A stretch of DNA of 14,142 nucleotides from Treponema sp. (GTDB lineage: Bacteria; Spirochaetota; Spirochaetia; Treponematales; Breznakiellaceae): assembly GCA_031270205.1 (NCBI GenBank), contig JAISYA010000105.1:1-14142 (forward strand), written 5' to 3'. The notes beneath the pieces were generated by a model. That model saw only the letters and a program-made list of their open reading frames with translations, searched no databases and was not told where the DNA came from. Made by a program: the position numbers and the translations under genes. Position 1 is the stretch's first letter. Every line of letters begins with the position of its first letter. Positions 6,961 through 13,706 of this stretch are shown here, in pieces.

Positions 6961-9423
6961 ATGTCAGACCAAAGCATCGTGCCCATAGATCAGATTTTAC
7001 CCAACAAACTGCCCCTGGTGGCTCTGATGGGCCGGCCGATTTTTCCGGGGATTTTCACCCCCATTATGATCGGAAATCCCGTTGACGTGAAGGTGGTCGA
7101 CGACGCCGTTGCCGGAGACGCCCTCGTGGGGCTGGTGATGCTGCTCAACGAGACCGATACCCCGGCCATCGGCGACCTGTACAAGGTGGGGACCGTGGCC
7201 AAGATCGTCAAAAAAATCAACCTGCCCGACGGCGGGGTGAATATTTTTATCTCCACGCTCAAGCGTTTCAGGGTCAAAAAAACCCTGCACCCCGTCAACC
7301 CCATTGTGGCCGCCGTGGAGTACCTTGAGGAAGAGGAAGACGAAACGAGCGAGGTGAAGGCCCTGACCCGCGCGCTCATTTCCGAGATGAAACAGATCTC
7401 CGAGAACAACCCCCTCTTTTCCGAGGAAATGCGGCTCAACATGATCAACATCGATCATCCCGGCAAAATCGCCGACTTTATCGCCAGCATCCTCAACATC
7501 GACAAGGCGGAGCAGCAGAAAATTCTGGAAATACTCAATGTGCGCAAGCGCATGGAACAGGTGCTGGTGTTTATTAAAAAAGAACAGGAACTGCTGCGCA
7601 TACAAAAGAAGATTCAGAAAGAAATCAACGAGAAAATCGAAAAATCCCAGCGGGATTATTTTTTGAAAGAAGAGCTCAAGGCGATCAAGGGTGAGCTTGG
7701 CATGACCACCGACGCCAAAAGCTCCGATTACCAGCGTTTCAAGGAAAAAATGGAATCGTTTAAGTTCGAAGGCGAGATCAAGGAGAGTGTTGAGCAGGAG
7801 CTTGAAAAGTTCAACCTGATGGAACCCAATTCCGCCGAATTCATTGTTACGCGCAATTACCTTGACATGATCGCCGGCCTTCCGTGGAAAGACCCCGAGC
7901 CTGAGGTCTTTGACTTAAAAAACGCGCAGGCGATTCTGGAATCCGAACACTACGGCCTGAAAGACGTGAAGGGCCGGATCATGGAATATCTTGCGGTACG
8001 CAAACTGCGGAAAGACACCAAAGGCTCAATTATCTGCCTCGTGGGCCCTCCCGGTGTGGGGAAAACTTCGGTGGGCAAGTCCATCGCCCGCGCCATGGGC
8101 AAGCAGTTTTTCCGCTTCTCCGTGGGCGGCATGAGGGACGAGGCGGAGATCAAGGGCCACCGCCGCACCTACATCGGCGCAATGCCCGGCAAAATCATCC
8201 AGGGCCTCAAGGTCGTCAAAGCCAGGGACCCGGTTTTCATGATCGACGAGATTGACAAAATGGGAGCGAGCTTTCAGGGCGACCCGGCAAGCGCCCTTCT
8301 TGAAGTCCTTGATCCGGAGCAGAATTTCGCCTTCAGGGATCACTACCTGGACTTGCCCTTTGATATTTCCCACGTTTTCTTTATCGTTACCGCCAACACC
8401 CTTGATACCATCCCGCCGCCGCTTCTGGACCGGATGGAGATTATCCAACTCCCCGGTTACATCGACGCCGAAAAGCTTGAAATCGCCCGCCGGTATCTCG
8501 TACCCAAGAGCCTTGAGAAAAACGGCCTGAAAAAAAACCAGGTGAAGTACACGAAGGACAGCCTGCTTCACATTGCCGGCGCGTACGCCCGGGAGGCCGG
8601 CGTGCGCAACTTTGAGAAAAACCTCGACAAGATTCACCGCAAGCTGGCGAAACAAATTGTGGAAAGCGAGGAAGCGCCGGCGTCCGCAACGGCCGCGGCG
8701 TTGCCGCCTGCAAAGCCGGCGGTCCCGGCCGCGAAGGAGGCCGCCGCGCAGGCTGCGCCCCCAGCTGCGAAGCCGGCGGCGAAGCAGCCGCTGATGCAGT
8801 TTACCATCGACAAAAAACTCATCGAGAAGCACCTGGGCAAGCCCATTTTTCCCGAAGGGGACATCAAAAGGGCCGACCGGCCCGGCATGTCGGTGGGCCT
8901 TGCCTGGACGAGCATGGGGGGCGACACCCTGGTAATTGAGGCTACGTCGCTGCCCGGCAAAGAGGGATTGACCCTTACCGGTAAAATGGGCGACACCATG
9001 AAGGAAAGCGCCGCCATTGCCATGACCGTTGCCCGCAAGCTGGCGGTTGAGCGTTACCACGTGGCCCAGGACTGGTTTGACCTGAACCACATCCACCTGC
9101 ATATCCCCGAAGGCGCCACTCCCAAGGACGGCCCTTCGGCGGGGATAACCATGGCCACGGCCCTGCTTTCCCTGCTGCGGGAAAAAATTATCACCGACAA
9201 ACTCGTAATGACCGGAGAGCTTTCCCTCACCGGCCAGGTCCTGCCCATAGGCGGTCTCAAGGAAAAGACCATCGCCGCCCAGCGGAACAAGGCCCGGCAC
9301 ATCATCATGCCCAAGCAGAACGGCCGGGACCTTGACGACATCCCTGATTATGTGAAAAAGGGCATTGAGTTCCACCCGGTGGAGCGTTTTGAGGAAGTGC
9401 TGGCCCTGGCCCTGCCGGATTAA
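6961..9423 (+). CDS. lon: ATP-dependent Lon protease (LonA type)
   Basis: Lon degrades misfolded and selected regulatory proteins in the cytoplasm as a hexamer. The 820-residue protein has the three expected parts. These are an N-terminal substrate-binding domain with a coiled coil rich in K/E/Q (about 185-250), an AAA+ module with Walker A GPPGVGKT (362-369) and Walker B FMIDEID (D429, E430), and a C-terminal Ser-Lys protease domain. The catalytic serine is S726 in KDGPSAG, and the lysine is K769 in GGLKEK, 43 residues later as in Escherichia coli Lon. Between AAA+ lid and protease domain lies an Ala/Pro/Lys-rich stretch (about 570-610) absent from textbook Lon. The ATG at 6961 has AAAGGCGG seven bases upstream. 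The gene is monocistronic, divergent from the amino-acid importer. Confidence 0.97.
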   Translation: MSDQSIVPIDQILPNKLPLVALMGRPIFPGIFTPIMIGNPVDVKVVDDAVAGDALVGLVMLLNETDTPAIGDLYKVGTVAKIVKKINLPDGGVNIFISTLKRFRVKKTLHPVNPIVAAVEYLEEEEDETSEVKALTRALISEMKQISENNPLFSEEMRLNMINIDHPGKIADFIASILNIDKAEQQKILEILNVRKRMEQVLVFIKKEQELLRIQKKIQKEINEKIEKSQRDYFLKEELKAIKGELGMTTDAKSSDYQRFKEKMESFKFEGEIKESVEQELEKFNLMEPNSAEFIVTRNYLDMIAGLPWKDPEPEVFDLKNAQAILESEHYGLKDVKGRIMEYLAVRKLRKDTKGSIICLVGPPGVGKTSVGKSIARAMGKQFFRFSVGGMRDEAEIKGHRRTYIGAMPGKIIQGLKVVKARDPVFMIDEIDKMGASFQGDPASALLEVLDPEQNFAFRDHYLDLPFDISHVFFIVTANTLDTIPPPLLDRMEIIQLPGYIDAEKLEIARRYLVPKSLEKNGLKKNQVKYTKDSLLHIAGAYAREAGVRNFEKNLDKIHRKLAKQIVESEEAPASATAAALPPAKPAVPAAKEAAAQAAPPAAKPAAKQPLMQFTIDKKLIEKHLGKPIFPEGDIKRADRPGMSVGLAWTSMGGDTLVIEATSLPGKEGLTLTGKMGDTMKESAAIAMTVARKLAVERYHVAQDWFDLNHIHLHIPEGATPKDGPSAGITMATALLSLLREKIITDKLVMTGELSLTGQVLPIGGLKEKTIAAQRNKARHIIMPKQNGRDLDDIPDYVKKGIEFHPVERFEEVLALALPD
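8668..8790 (+). repeat. Low-complexity Ala/Pro/Lys-rich linker within lon
   Basis: About 40 codons (residues 570-610) are almost entirely Ala, Pro, Lys and a few Val, Glu and Gln, encoded by imperfect GC-rich repeats of the type AAG CCG GCG. The segment sits between the AAA+ lid and the start of the protease domain, where it would act as a flexible tether. The reading frame stays open and both flanking domains are intact. Confidence 0.7.
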
Positions 9424-9592
9424 GCATCGCGGAAACGGCGCCGGATACGGAAAATACACAGTTCGTGATGCGCCGTGCTGCCCAGAGGAAGAATATGAAC
9501 CATGAACAACCGCGTAAGACTGCCGGGGTTTGTAATGACATGAGAAATTAAAAACTTATTTCTTAGTAAATCTATCGGAGGGGGATAAAGGA
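9424..9592. other. Intergenic region after lon, no convincing gene or terminator
   Basis: It begins GC-rich with two overlapping and mutually exclusive inverted repeats. These are ACGGCGC (9435-9441) with GCGCCGT (9470-9476), and GCATC (9424-9428) with GATGC (9467-9471). There is no T run, so I cannot call an intrinsic terminator for lon. An 18-codon ORF (9495-9551) is preceded by GAGGAAGA, but the peptide shows nothing recognisable. From about 9540 the sequence turns AT-rich, with an AGAAAT/ATTTCT inverted repeat (9543-9563) and then GGAGGGGG near 9577-9584. Confidence 0.5.
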
Positions 9593-9718
9593 ATGATACT
9601 GAACTCTATAAGGAAATACGAATTTCCGTGTGTTTATTCGAAATATACACTAATTCCAGGATTGCGGGGGATTGCAAAAAATGATACCCTAAGAGTGGCA
9701 GCAAGGCAGAATAAATAA
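9593..9718 (+). CDS. Possible 41-residue peptide upstream of the TetR gene
   Basis: The ATG is preceded by GGAGGGGG about 9-12 bases upstream and the frame ends at TAA 9718, 21 bases before the regulator's start. The peptide begins MILNSIRKYEF and ends RVAARQNK. It is basic, without a signal peptide or any motif I recognise. The AT-rich base use matches the regulator rather than lon. It could be a small coupled leader gene, but a chance ORF in AT-rich spacer is about as likely. Confidence 0.25.
   Translation: MILNSIRKYEFPCVYSKYTLIPGLRGIAKNDTLRVAARQNK
9612..9627. repeat. Inverted repeat GGAAAT-N4-ATTTCC upstream of the regulator gene
   Basis: This is a perfect 6-bp palindrome with a four-base spacer, 113-128 bases before the TetR-like start. 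Its size suits an operator for a dimeric regulator. Its sequence differs from the ATACTG/CAGTAT palindrome in front of the flavoprotein operon, so the same protein need not bind both. Confidence 0.35.
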
Positions 9719-9739
9719 TACCATAAACGGCTGAGGGTT

Positions 9740-10294
9740 ATGAAAACTGATGCGATTGCCGACAGTTTCATCAGACTGTTAAAAACCAATCCTTACCCAA
9801 AGATCAGTGTCCAGATGATTTGTGACAACGCACAGATCAGCCGCAATGCGTTTTATTACCATTTTGATAACAAAGAGATGCTGGTGCAATGGATTTGCGA
9901 GCGGGACTTCATGAAGCAATGCTTTCCCTATTTTAAGATAAAGAAAGGCAATATTTCGGCGGAATCTTTTTTTTCCTATTTCCTGGAAAACAAGGAATTT
10001 TACAATACCATCTATTCAATCGACAGCGGGCAATTGCTGCGGCGCTGTCTGGAAAAGGCGTATCTTGTCGGACTTACCGATGAAAACATCAGCAAGTATG
10101 CTCATCCCGTATATGGCAACCGGCGAAAGGTTCACCCAAAGATTTTCCGGTGCTATGGCTGCGCCGGGATAGCGGCTGTCGTCTTGTTTTGGATCAGGCA
10201 TGAAATGAAAATCCCTATAAAGGAGATTGCGGAGGATCTTGCGTTAATGTTAACAGAATCCCTGAGAGATGTGCGGGATAATCATTTGTTCTGA
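9740..10294 (+). CDS. TetR/AcrR-family transcriptional regulator
   Basis: This 184-residue protein is probably a dimeric, ligand-responsive repressor. Residues 22-43 form the TetR helix-turn-helix, with the diagnostic ISRNAFYYHFDNKEML around 33-48. The C-terminal two thirds is a helical ligand-binding and dimer domain of the type found in small TetR proteins, with no motif that reveals the ligand. It is followed by its own intrinsic terminator and then by the flavoprotein operon in the same direction, whose -10 region overlaps a perfect inverted repeat. I infer that this regulator controls that operon. The start at 9740 has only GAGGG two bases before it, a tight spacing, but no later Met would keep the whole DNA-binding domain. 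Codon use is visibly more AT-rich than in lon or the transporters, suggesting horizontal acquisition. Confidence 0.88.
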   Translation: MKTDAIADSFIRLLKTNPYPKISVQMICDNAQISRNAFYYHFDNKEMLVQWICERDFMKQCFPYFKIKKGNISAESFFSYFLENKEFYNTIYSIDSGQLLRRCLEKAYLVGLTDENISKYAHPVYGNRRKVHPKIFRCYGCAGIAAVVLFWIRHEMKIPIKEIAEDLALMLTESLRDVRDNHLF

Positions 10295-10315
10295 GCGAAC
10301 TAAAATAATACAATC

Positions 10316-10359
10316 AAGGCTATTTGTAACAAACCGCATTACAGATAGCCTTTTTGTTT
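10316..10359 (+). terminator. Rho-independent terminator of the TetR gene
   Basis: AAGGCTAT (10316-10323) pairs with ATAGCCTT (10345-10352), with further GTAA/TTAC pairing inside the loop, and the stem runs directly into TTTTTGTTT. It lies 21 bases after the regulator's stop codon and separates its transcript from the flavoprotein operon. Confidence 0.8.
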
Positions 10360-10381
10360 CTATGCCTTTTTTAAACTGATA

Positions 10382-10398
10382 TATACTGATTGCAGTAT
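10382..10398 (+). promoter_or_regulatory. Candidate -10 element overlapped by a palindromic operator before the flavoprotein operon
   Basis: TATACT (10382-10387) matches the -10 consensus at five of six positions. The perfect inverted repeat ATACTG-ATTG-CAGTAT (10383-10398) covers it. A 16-base palindrome over a -10 is the classic arrangement for repression by a TetR dimer. No good -35 lies at the right distance upstream, where the preceding terminator ends, so the promoter may be weak or the real start may be elsewhere. Binding by the 9740-10294 regulator is inference. Confidence 0.5.
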
Positions 10399-10402
10399 CA
10401 CC

Positions 10403-10444
10403 TAGGGACACGCTGAAAAGCGTGATGTTTTTTAGCGCGCCCTA
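10403..10444 (+). promoter_or_regulatory. Structured 5' leader with terminator-like hairpin (possible attenuator)
   Basis: CACGCT-GAAA-AGCGTG (10409-10424) is a perfect 6-bp stem closed by a GNRA tetraloop, followed after ATG by six T (10428-10433). Flanking it, TAGGG (10403-10407) can pair with CCCTA (10440-10444). A short frame ATG TTT TTT AGC GCG CCC TAA (10425-10445) lies within. The element lies between the candidate promoter and the start codon at 10468, so it may terminate transcription conditionally. It does not match any riboswitch consensus I know. Confidence 0.4.
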
Positions 10445-10467
10445 AAAATAAATTGAGAGGTATTGCC

Positions 10468-12282
10468 ATGTCAACAGGAGGAGCAAGCGTTGTTGTTGAA
10501 GCTTCTGCAAGCGAACTGGAGGGTAAGTTGGTTTCCGGCGGCGGTGCAGCAGCAAGGCTTCATAAGGTTCCGGAAAGAATTCTTGGGAAAACACTGAAGA
10601 GCAAGATTGTGTCTGTCAAAGAAACCGTGGCGGCAATCAACCCGGAGCGATGTGTCAACTGCGGTACCTGCCGCGAAATTTGCCCGGCACAAGCAATCAA
10701 GGAAAACCAGCGTGCCATCTGTCACGTCTGTCCCACCTGCACCGAGATGCCGGGTATTTCTGTGGGCAAGATGAAGTCCCTGCCCACCGAGACATCCTGT
10801 ACAACCGAATGCCCGCTGGGTATCAGCCCGCAAGGATACCTCGGGCTCACAAAGGCGGGAAAGTACGAAGAAGCGTATGAGTTGATTTGGGGAAAGAACC
10901 CACTGCTCAGCGTGTGTGCCCGTGTGTGCCATCATCCGTGCGAGCTTGGATGCAAACGCGGGATTTTGGTGGACGAGCCCATCAAGATCCGTGAGATCAA
11001 ACGCTACCTGAGCGAAAAGGTAAATTATACGCCAAAAAAGTACGTGCGTTTGTGGGAGGAGAAAATAGCTATTATCGGCGCAGGGCCGGCCGGTTTGACC
11101 GCGGGGCATTATCTGGCGCAGGCAGGTTACGATGTGACAATCTTTGAGGCGAACGAGGAAGCGGGCGGCATGCTCGTGCGGGCCATACCGGAATTCCGTC
11201 TTGACCGCGAGGCCGTCCGGGCCGAGATCGCAAAATTGGTCAAAGCCGGGCTCCACATCAAGCTGAACCAGAGGCTGAACAAATACGGCGCCGAAGATCT
11301 CGGCAACGAATACGACGCCGTCATCGTGGCGGCAGGGTCTCCTAACAGCAAGGAACTTTTTATTGAGGGATGGCGCAACGCTGGTGTCATGACCGCGATG
11401 AATTTCATGGAGCATGTGAACAACAAACAAAAGCTCCGTAGGCATCTGGGCCAGTTGTTCAAATTTGACGGCGGCAAGGCGGTAATCATCGGCGGCGGCA
11501 GTGTGGCCATGGATGTGGCTCGCACGGCTGTGCGCGCGGGCGCAAGCAAGGTGACGGTAGTCTCCCTGGAGAGCGGCGATGCGTTACCGGCGCATCCCTG
11601 GGAAAAGGCAGAAGCCATCGAAGAAGGCGTGGAGATCATCGAAGGGTATTGCCCGATCGAGTTTGAGACCGATCTGTATCCCACATTGAAAGCGGTCAAA
11701 TTTTCCAAAGTGACAGAATTCACGAAAGACGCAAGCGGCAAGATCAATTTCGTCTCGGACGAGCACGATACGATTGAGATTGCGGCGGACTGGGTGGTTG
11801 AAGCAATAGGCCAGGGACACGACGAATTCTGGGACACCGTAAGGGAAGAGGGTGTGTTCTTCGCCGGCGACATTACTTCCGGCAAATGCTCCGTCGTGGA
11901 CGCGATGGCTTCGGGCCGCCATACGGCCTTTGCCGTGGACGCGGCCCTACGCGGGCGTGCGTTGCGCGATCCGGCAGCCGAACAGGCAGATCGCCTCGTA
12001 GCAGCCCCCGTGGAAGAAAAACTGTTTCCTTACAATTTTCGCAAGATCATGCGACCTGAAACGCCGATGGCGCCGGCTTTTGAGCGCATCAAAAACTTTG
12101 CCGGCGTCGAAGGTGTATTCACCGATGAAGAGGCTTTCCGCGAATCCGACTGCTGTCTGGGCTGCGGCTACGAAGTAGTGGATATCGAAGAATGTTTAGG
12201 CTGCGGACTGTGTGCCAGGCTATGCCCAATGGGCAACGTCATAACCATGGTTGCAAAACCACAGAAGGAGAGTGTGCAATGA
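10468..12282 (+). CDS. Fe-S/FAD/NAD(P) oxidoreductase, GltD/NfnB-like with extra ferredoxin clusters
   Basis: This 604-residue soluble protein probably moves electrons between NAD(P)H or ferredoxin and the partner flavoprotein encoded next. An N-terminal 4Fe-4S motif CVNCGTCREICP (62-73) is followed by further cysteines (85, 88, 91, 111, 115). The GltD-type cluster region carries C150, C154, C158 and C162. Then come the FAD-binding GAGPAG (204-209) and a second Rossmann fold with GGGSVA (342-347) for NAD(P)H. The GDITSG near residue 470 is typical of this disulphide-reductase-like superfamily. The C-terminus holds C562, C563, C566 and a full ferredoxin motif at 576-587 ending CP. I start at the ATG with GAGAGGT upstream; an in-frame TTG at 10453 is less likely. 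GltD itself lacks the terminal clusters, and no gltA lies nearby, so glutamate synthesis is unlikely. The exact reaction is unknown. Confidence 0.88.
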   Translation: MSTGGASVVVEASASELEGKLVSGGGAAARLHKVPERILGKTLKSKIVSVKETVAAINPERCVNCGTCREICPAQAIKENQRAICHVCPTCTEMPGISVGKMKSLPTETSCTTECPLGISPQGYLGLTKAGKYEEAYELIWGKNPLLSVCARVCHHPCELGCKRGILVDEPIKIREIKRYLSEKVNYTPKKYVRLWEEKIAIIGAGPAGLTAGHYLAQAGYDVTIFEANEEAGGMLVRAIPEFRLDREAVRAEIAKLVKAGLHIKLNQRLNKYGAEDLGNEYDAVIVAAGSPNSKELFIEGWRNAGVMTAMNFMEHVNNKQKLRRHLGQLFKFDGGKAVIIGGGSVAMDVARTAVRAGASKVTVVSLESGDALPAHPWEKAEAIEEGVEIIEGYCPIEFETDLYPTLKAVKFSKVTEFTKDASGKINFVSDEHDTIEIAADWVVEAIGQGHDEFWDTVREEGVFFAGDITSGKCSVVDAMASGRHTAFAVDAALRGRALRDPAAEQADRLVAAPVEEKLFPYNFRKIMRPETPMAPAFERIKNFAGVEGVFTDEEAFRESDCCLGCGYEVVDIEECLGCGLCARLCPMGNVITMVAKPQKESVQ

Positions 12283-13541
12283 AAAGACAAGTCATAGTGG
12301 TCGGCGCCGGTCCGTCCGGATCAAGCGCTGCTTTCTACTGCGCCAAGCGCGGTCTGGATGTGTTGTTGGTGGATAAGGAACCTTGGCCGCGTGATAAAGT
12401 GTGCGGGGATGGGTGGCTGCCTTCATTAAAGCCATTTTTCCAGGACATGGGCATATATGAGGAGATGAAATCCCTCAACACCGTCAGCGGCGCGAACGAA
12501 TTTATCCTTGCGAGCCCCAATGAGCAGGTGGTCACGTTTAGCCTGGGATCGCATGGGGACGGCGACGGCATGTTTATCATCCAGAGACGCATTGGGGATG
12601 ATGTGGTCCGCCGCGCGGCCGTAAGGGGCGGCGCAGAGTTTCTGGACAATTTCGACGTGACCGATCTTGTCATACACAGGGGCAAGGTATCGGGCATACG
12701 CGGGTATCTGCGCAACCAGCCGATTGAAATGGAGGCGGATGCTGTCATCATCGCAAACGGCTCCCACTCCATGCTGGCCCGCCGCTTGGGCATATTCAAT
12801 GAAGATCCGTCCCTGTCCATGTTTGCGGCAAGGGGCTACTTCACGAACCTGCCGCCCGAATTGAAGCCCGGCACGGTATTGCAGTTTTACTTACCCGAGG
12901 GTATACCCAATTACCACAAGGCACGCAAAAGTATGTCCTTTGGCTGGATATCCGCCCACGACAAGCCCGGTTGTGGCACTCTGGGGCTTGTAATTCCGAT
13001 AGAGACCATTGAGGCGTTGGAGATGTCGCTGGAAGAGGTATTCAACTGGTTTGTAAACCACTCCAAGAATGGGCAGAGGTTTTTCAAGGGGGCAAAGCTG
13101 GCCGACGAACTGAAAGGCTGGCGGCTGTTGGGCTGTACCGAGGTGCAGAAAAACTACGTCCAAGGCGCGTTGTTGATCGGCGACGCATGCTCCCAGGCGG
13201 AGTGCGCCCACTTCTACGGCATCCCCGCAGGCATGATGTCGGGCAAGATCGCCGCCGCTGTGCTGGATGACATCTTTGCCACAGGCGACGATTCCGAAGC
13301 TGCATTTGCCAGGTTCCACACGATAGTGAGCGAAAAGCTTAACCATCAGTATAAATTTTACCAGCAGTTCCGCCAGATGGTGCATTTCGACATTGAAAAC
13401 GTCAACAAGATGAATGAGTTTGCTGTAAAGAACTTTGAGGGCGTCCCCGAGTACAGCATCGTTATGTACCGGTTTGTCACTGAGGTCCTGGGCAAAACGA
13501 TACCCCATCCTCCGGCGGCCGCAGAGCGTCTGTCACAGTGA
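12279..13541 (+). CDS. Geranylgeranyl reductase-family FAD-dependent oxidoreductase
   Basis: This 420-residue flavoprotein starts at the ATG that overlaps the previous stop (ATGA), with AGAAGGAG eight bases upstream. The longer open frame to 12192 runs inside the preceding gene. It has the N-terminal FAD fold GAGPSG (9-14), then DKEPWPRDKVCGDGWLP (32-48), the hallmark of geranylgeranyl reductases and relatives such as FixC. A second FAD motif, GDACSQAECAHFYGI, precedes the MMSGKIAA helix. Family members reduce isolated double bonds in prenyl chains of lipids or chlorophyll, or act on quinones. Departures from the canonical family are the GDACSQAECAHFYG stretch in place of GDAAG..NP..GEG and the FGWISAHD in place of YxWxFP. 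The substrate may therefore not be a prenyl lipid. Tight coupling to the Fe-S oxidoreductase suggests that protein is its electron donor. Confidence 0.85.
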   Translation: MKRQVIVVGAGPSGSSAAFYCAKRGLDVLLVDKEPWPRDKVCGDGWLPSLKPFFQDMGIYEEMKSLNTVSGANEFILASPNEQVVTFSLGSHGDGDGMFIIQRRIGDDVVRRAAVRGGAEFLDNFDVTDLVIHRGKVSGIRGYLRNQPIEMEADAVIIANGSHSMLARRLGIFNEDPSLSMFAARGYFTNLPPELKPGTVLQFYLPEGIPNYHKARKSMSFGWISAHDKPGCGTLGLVIPIETIEALEMSLEEVFNWFVNHSKNGQRFFKGAKLADELKGWRLLGCTEVQKNYVQGALLIGDACSQAECAHFYGIPAGMMSGKIAAAVLDDIFATGDDSEAAFARFHTIVSEKLNHQYKFYQQFRQMVHFDIENVNKMNEFAVKNFEGVPEYSIVMYRFVTEVLGKTIPHPPAAAERLSQ

Positions 13542-13556
13542 TGCAGGCAGGAATAT

Positions 13557-13703
13557 AACCACGGGGTAATACGGAGTTTTACGGAAAATATTGAGAATTG
13601 AGCCTGTTCCAAAACTAATTGACTGTGCGCTAAACGCGCACGGTTTTGGAACAGCCTCAATTCTATAATAAAAACCCTGGGTAACTCCGTGTCCTCCGTG
13701 GTT
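13557..13703. mobile_element. Nested inverted repeat, probable MITE-like element
   Basis: Outer arms of about 21 bases (13557-13578 and 13683-13703) share AACCACGG and ACGGAGTT in inverse orientation. Inside them AGAATTGAG (13594-13602) pairs with CTCAATTCT (13656-13664). Next, CTGTTCCAAAAC (13604-13615) pairs with GTTTTGGAACAG (13643-13654), and GTGCGC with GCGCAC around a TAAAC loop. No transposase is encoded. The CTGTTCCAAAAC ends resemble terminal repeats of insertion sequences, so the inner 71 bases look like a non-autonomous transposon with AATT on both flanks. As RNA it would form a long hairpin and could also end the flavoprotein transcript. Confidence 0.65.
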
Positions 13704-13706
13704 TTT

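Noticed and set aside
8026..9459. Minus-strand open frame of 477 codons opposite lon
   Set aside because: It is a shadow of the lon coding strand. Lon shows all catalytic motifs, whereas the antisense product shows none.
12192..12278. N-terminal extension of the GGR-family flavoprotein
   Set aside because: It lies inside the end of the Fe-S oxidoreductase gene, and the FAD motif begins only a few residues after the ATG at 12279.
10468..12282. Glutamate synthase small subunit (gltD)
   Set aside because: The fold is related, but there is no large subunit beside it, and the extra N- and C-terminal ferredoxin clusters and the GGR partner point to another role.
13557..13703. Simple rho-independent terminator for the flavoprotein operon
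   Set aside because: The nested arms are far longer than a terminator stem and no T run follows the outer arm. A transposon-like repeat explains the structure better, though it may still stop transcription.
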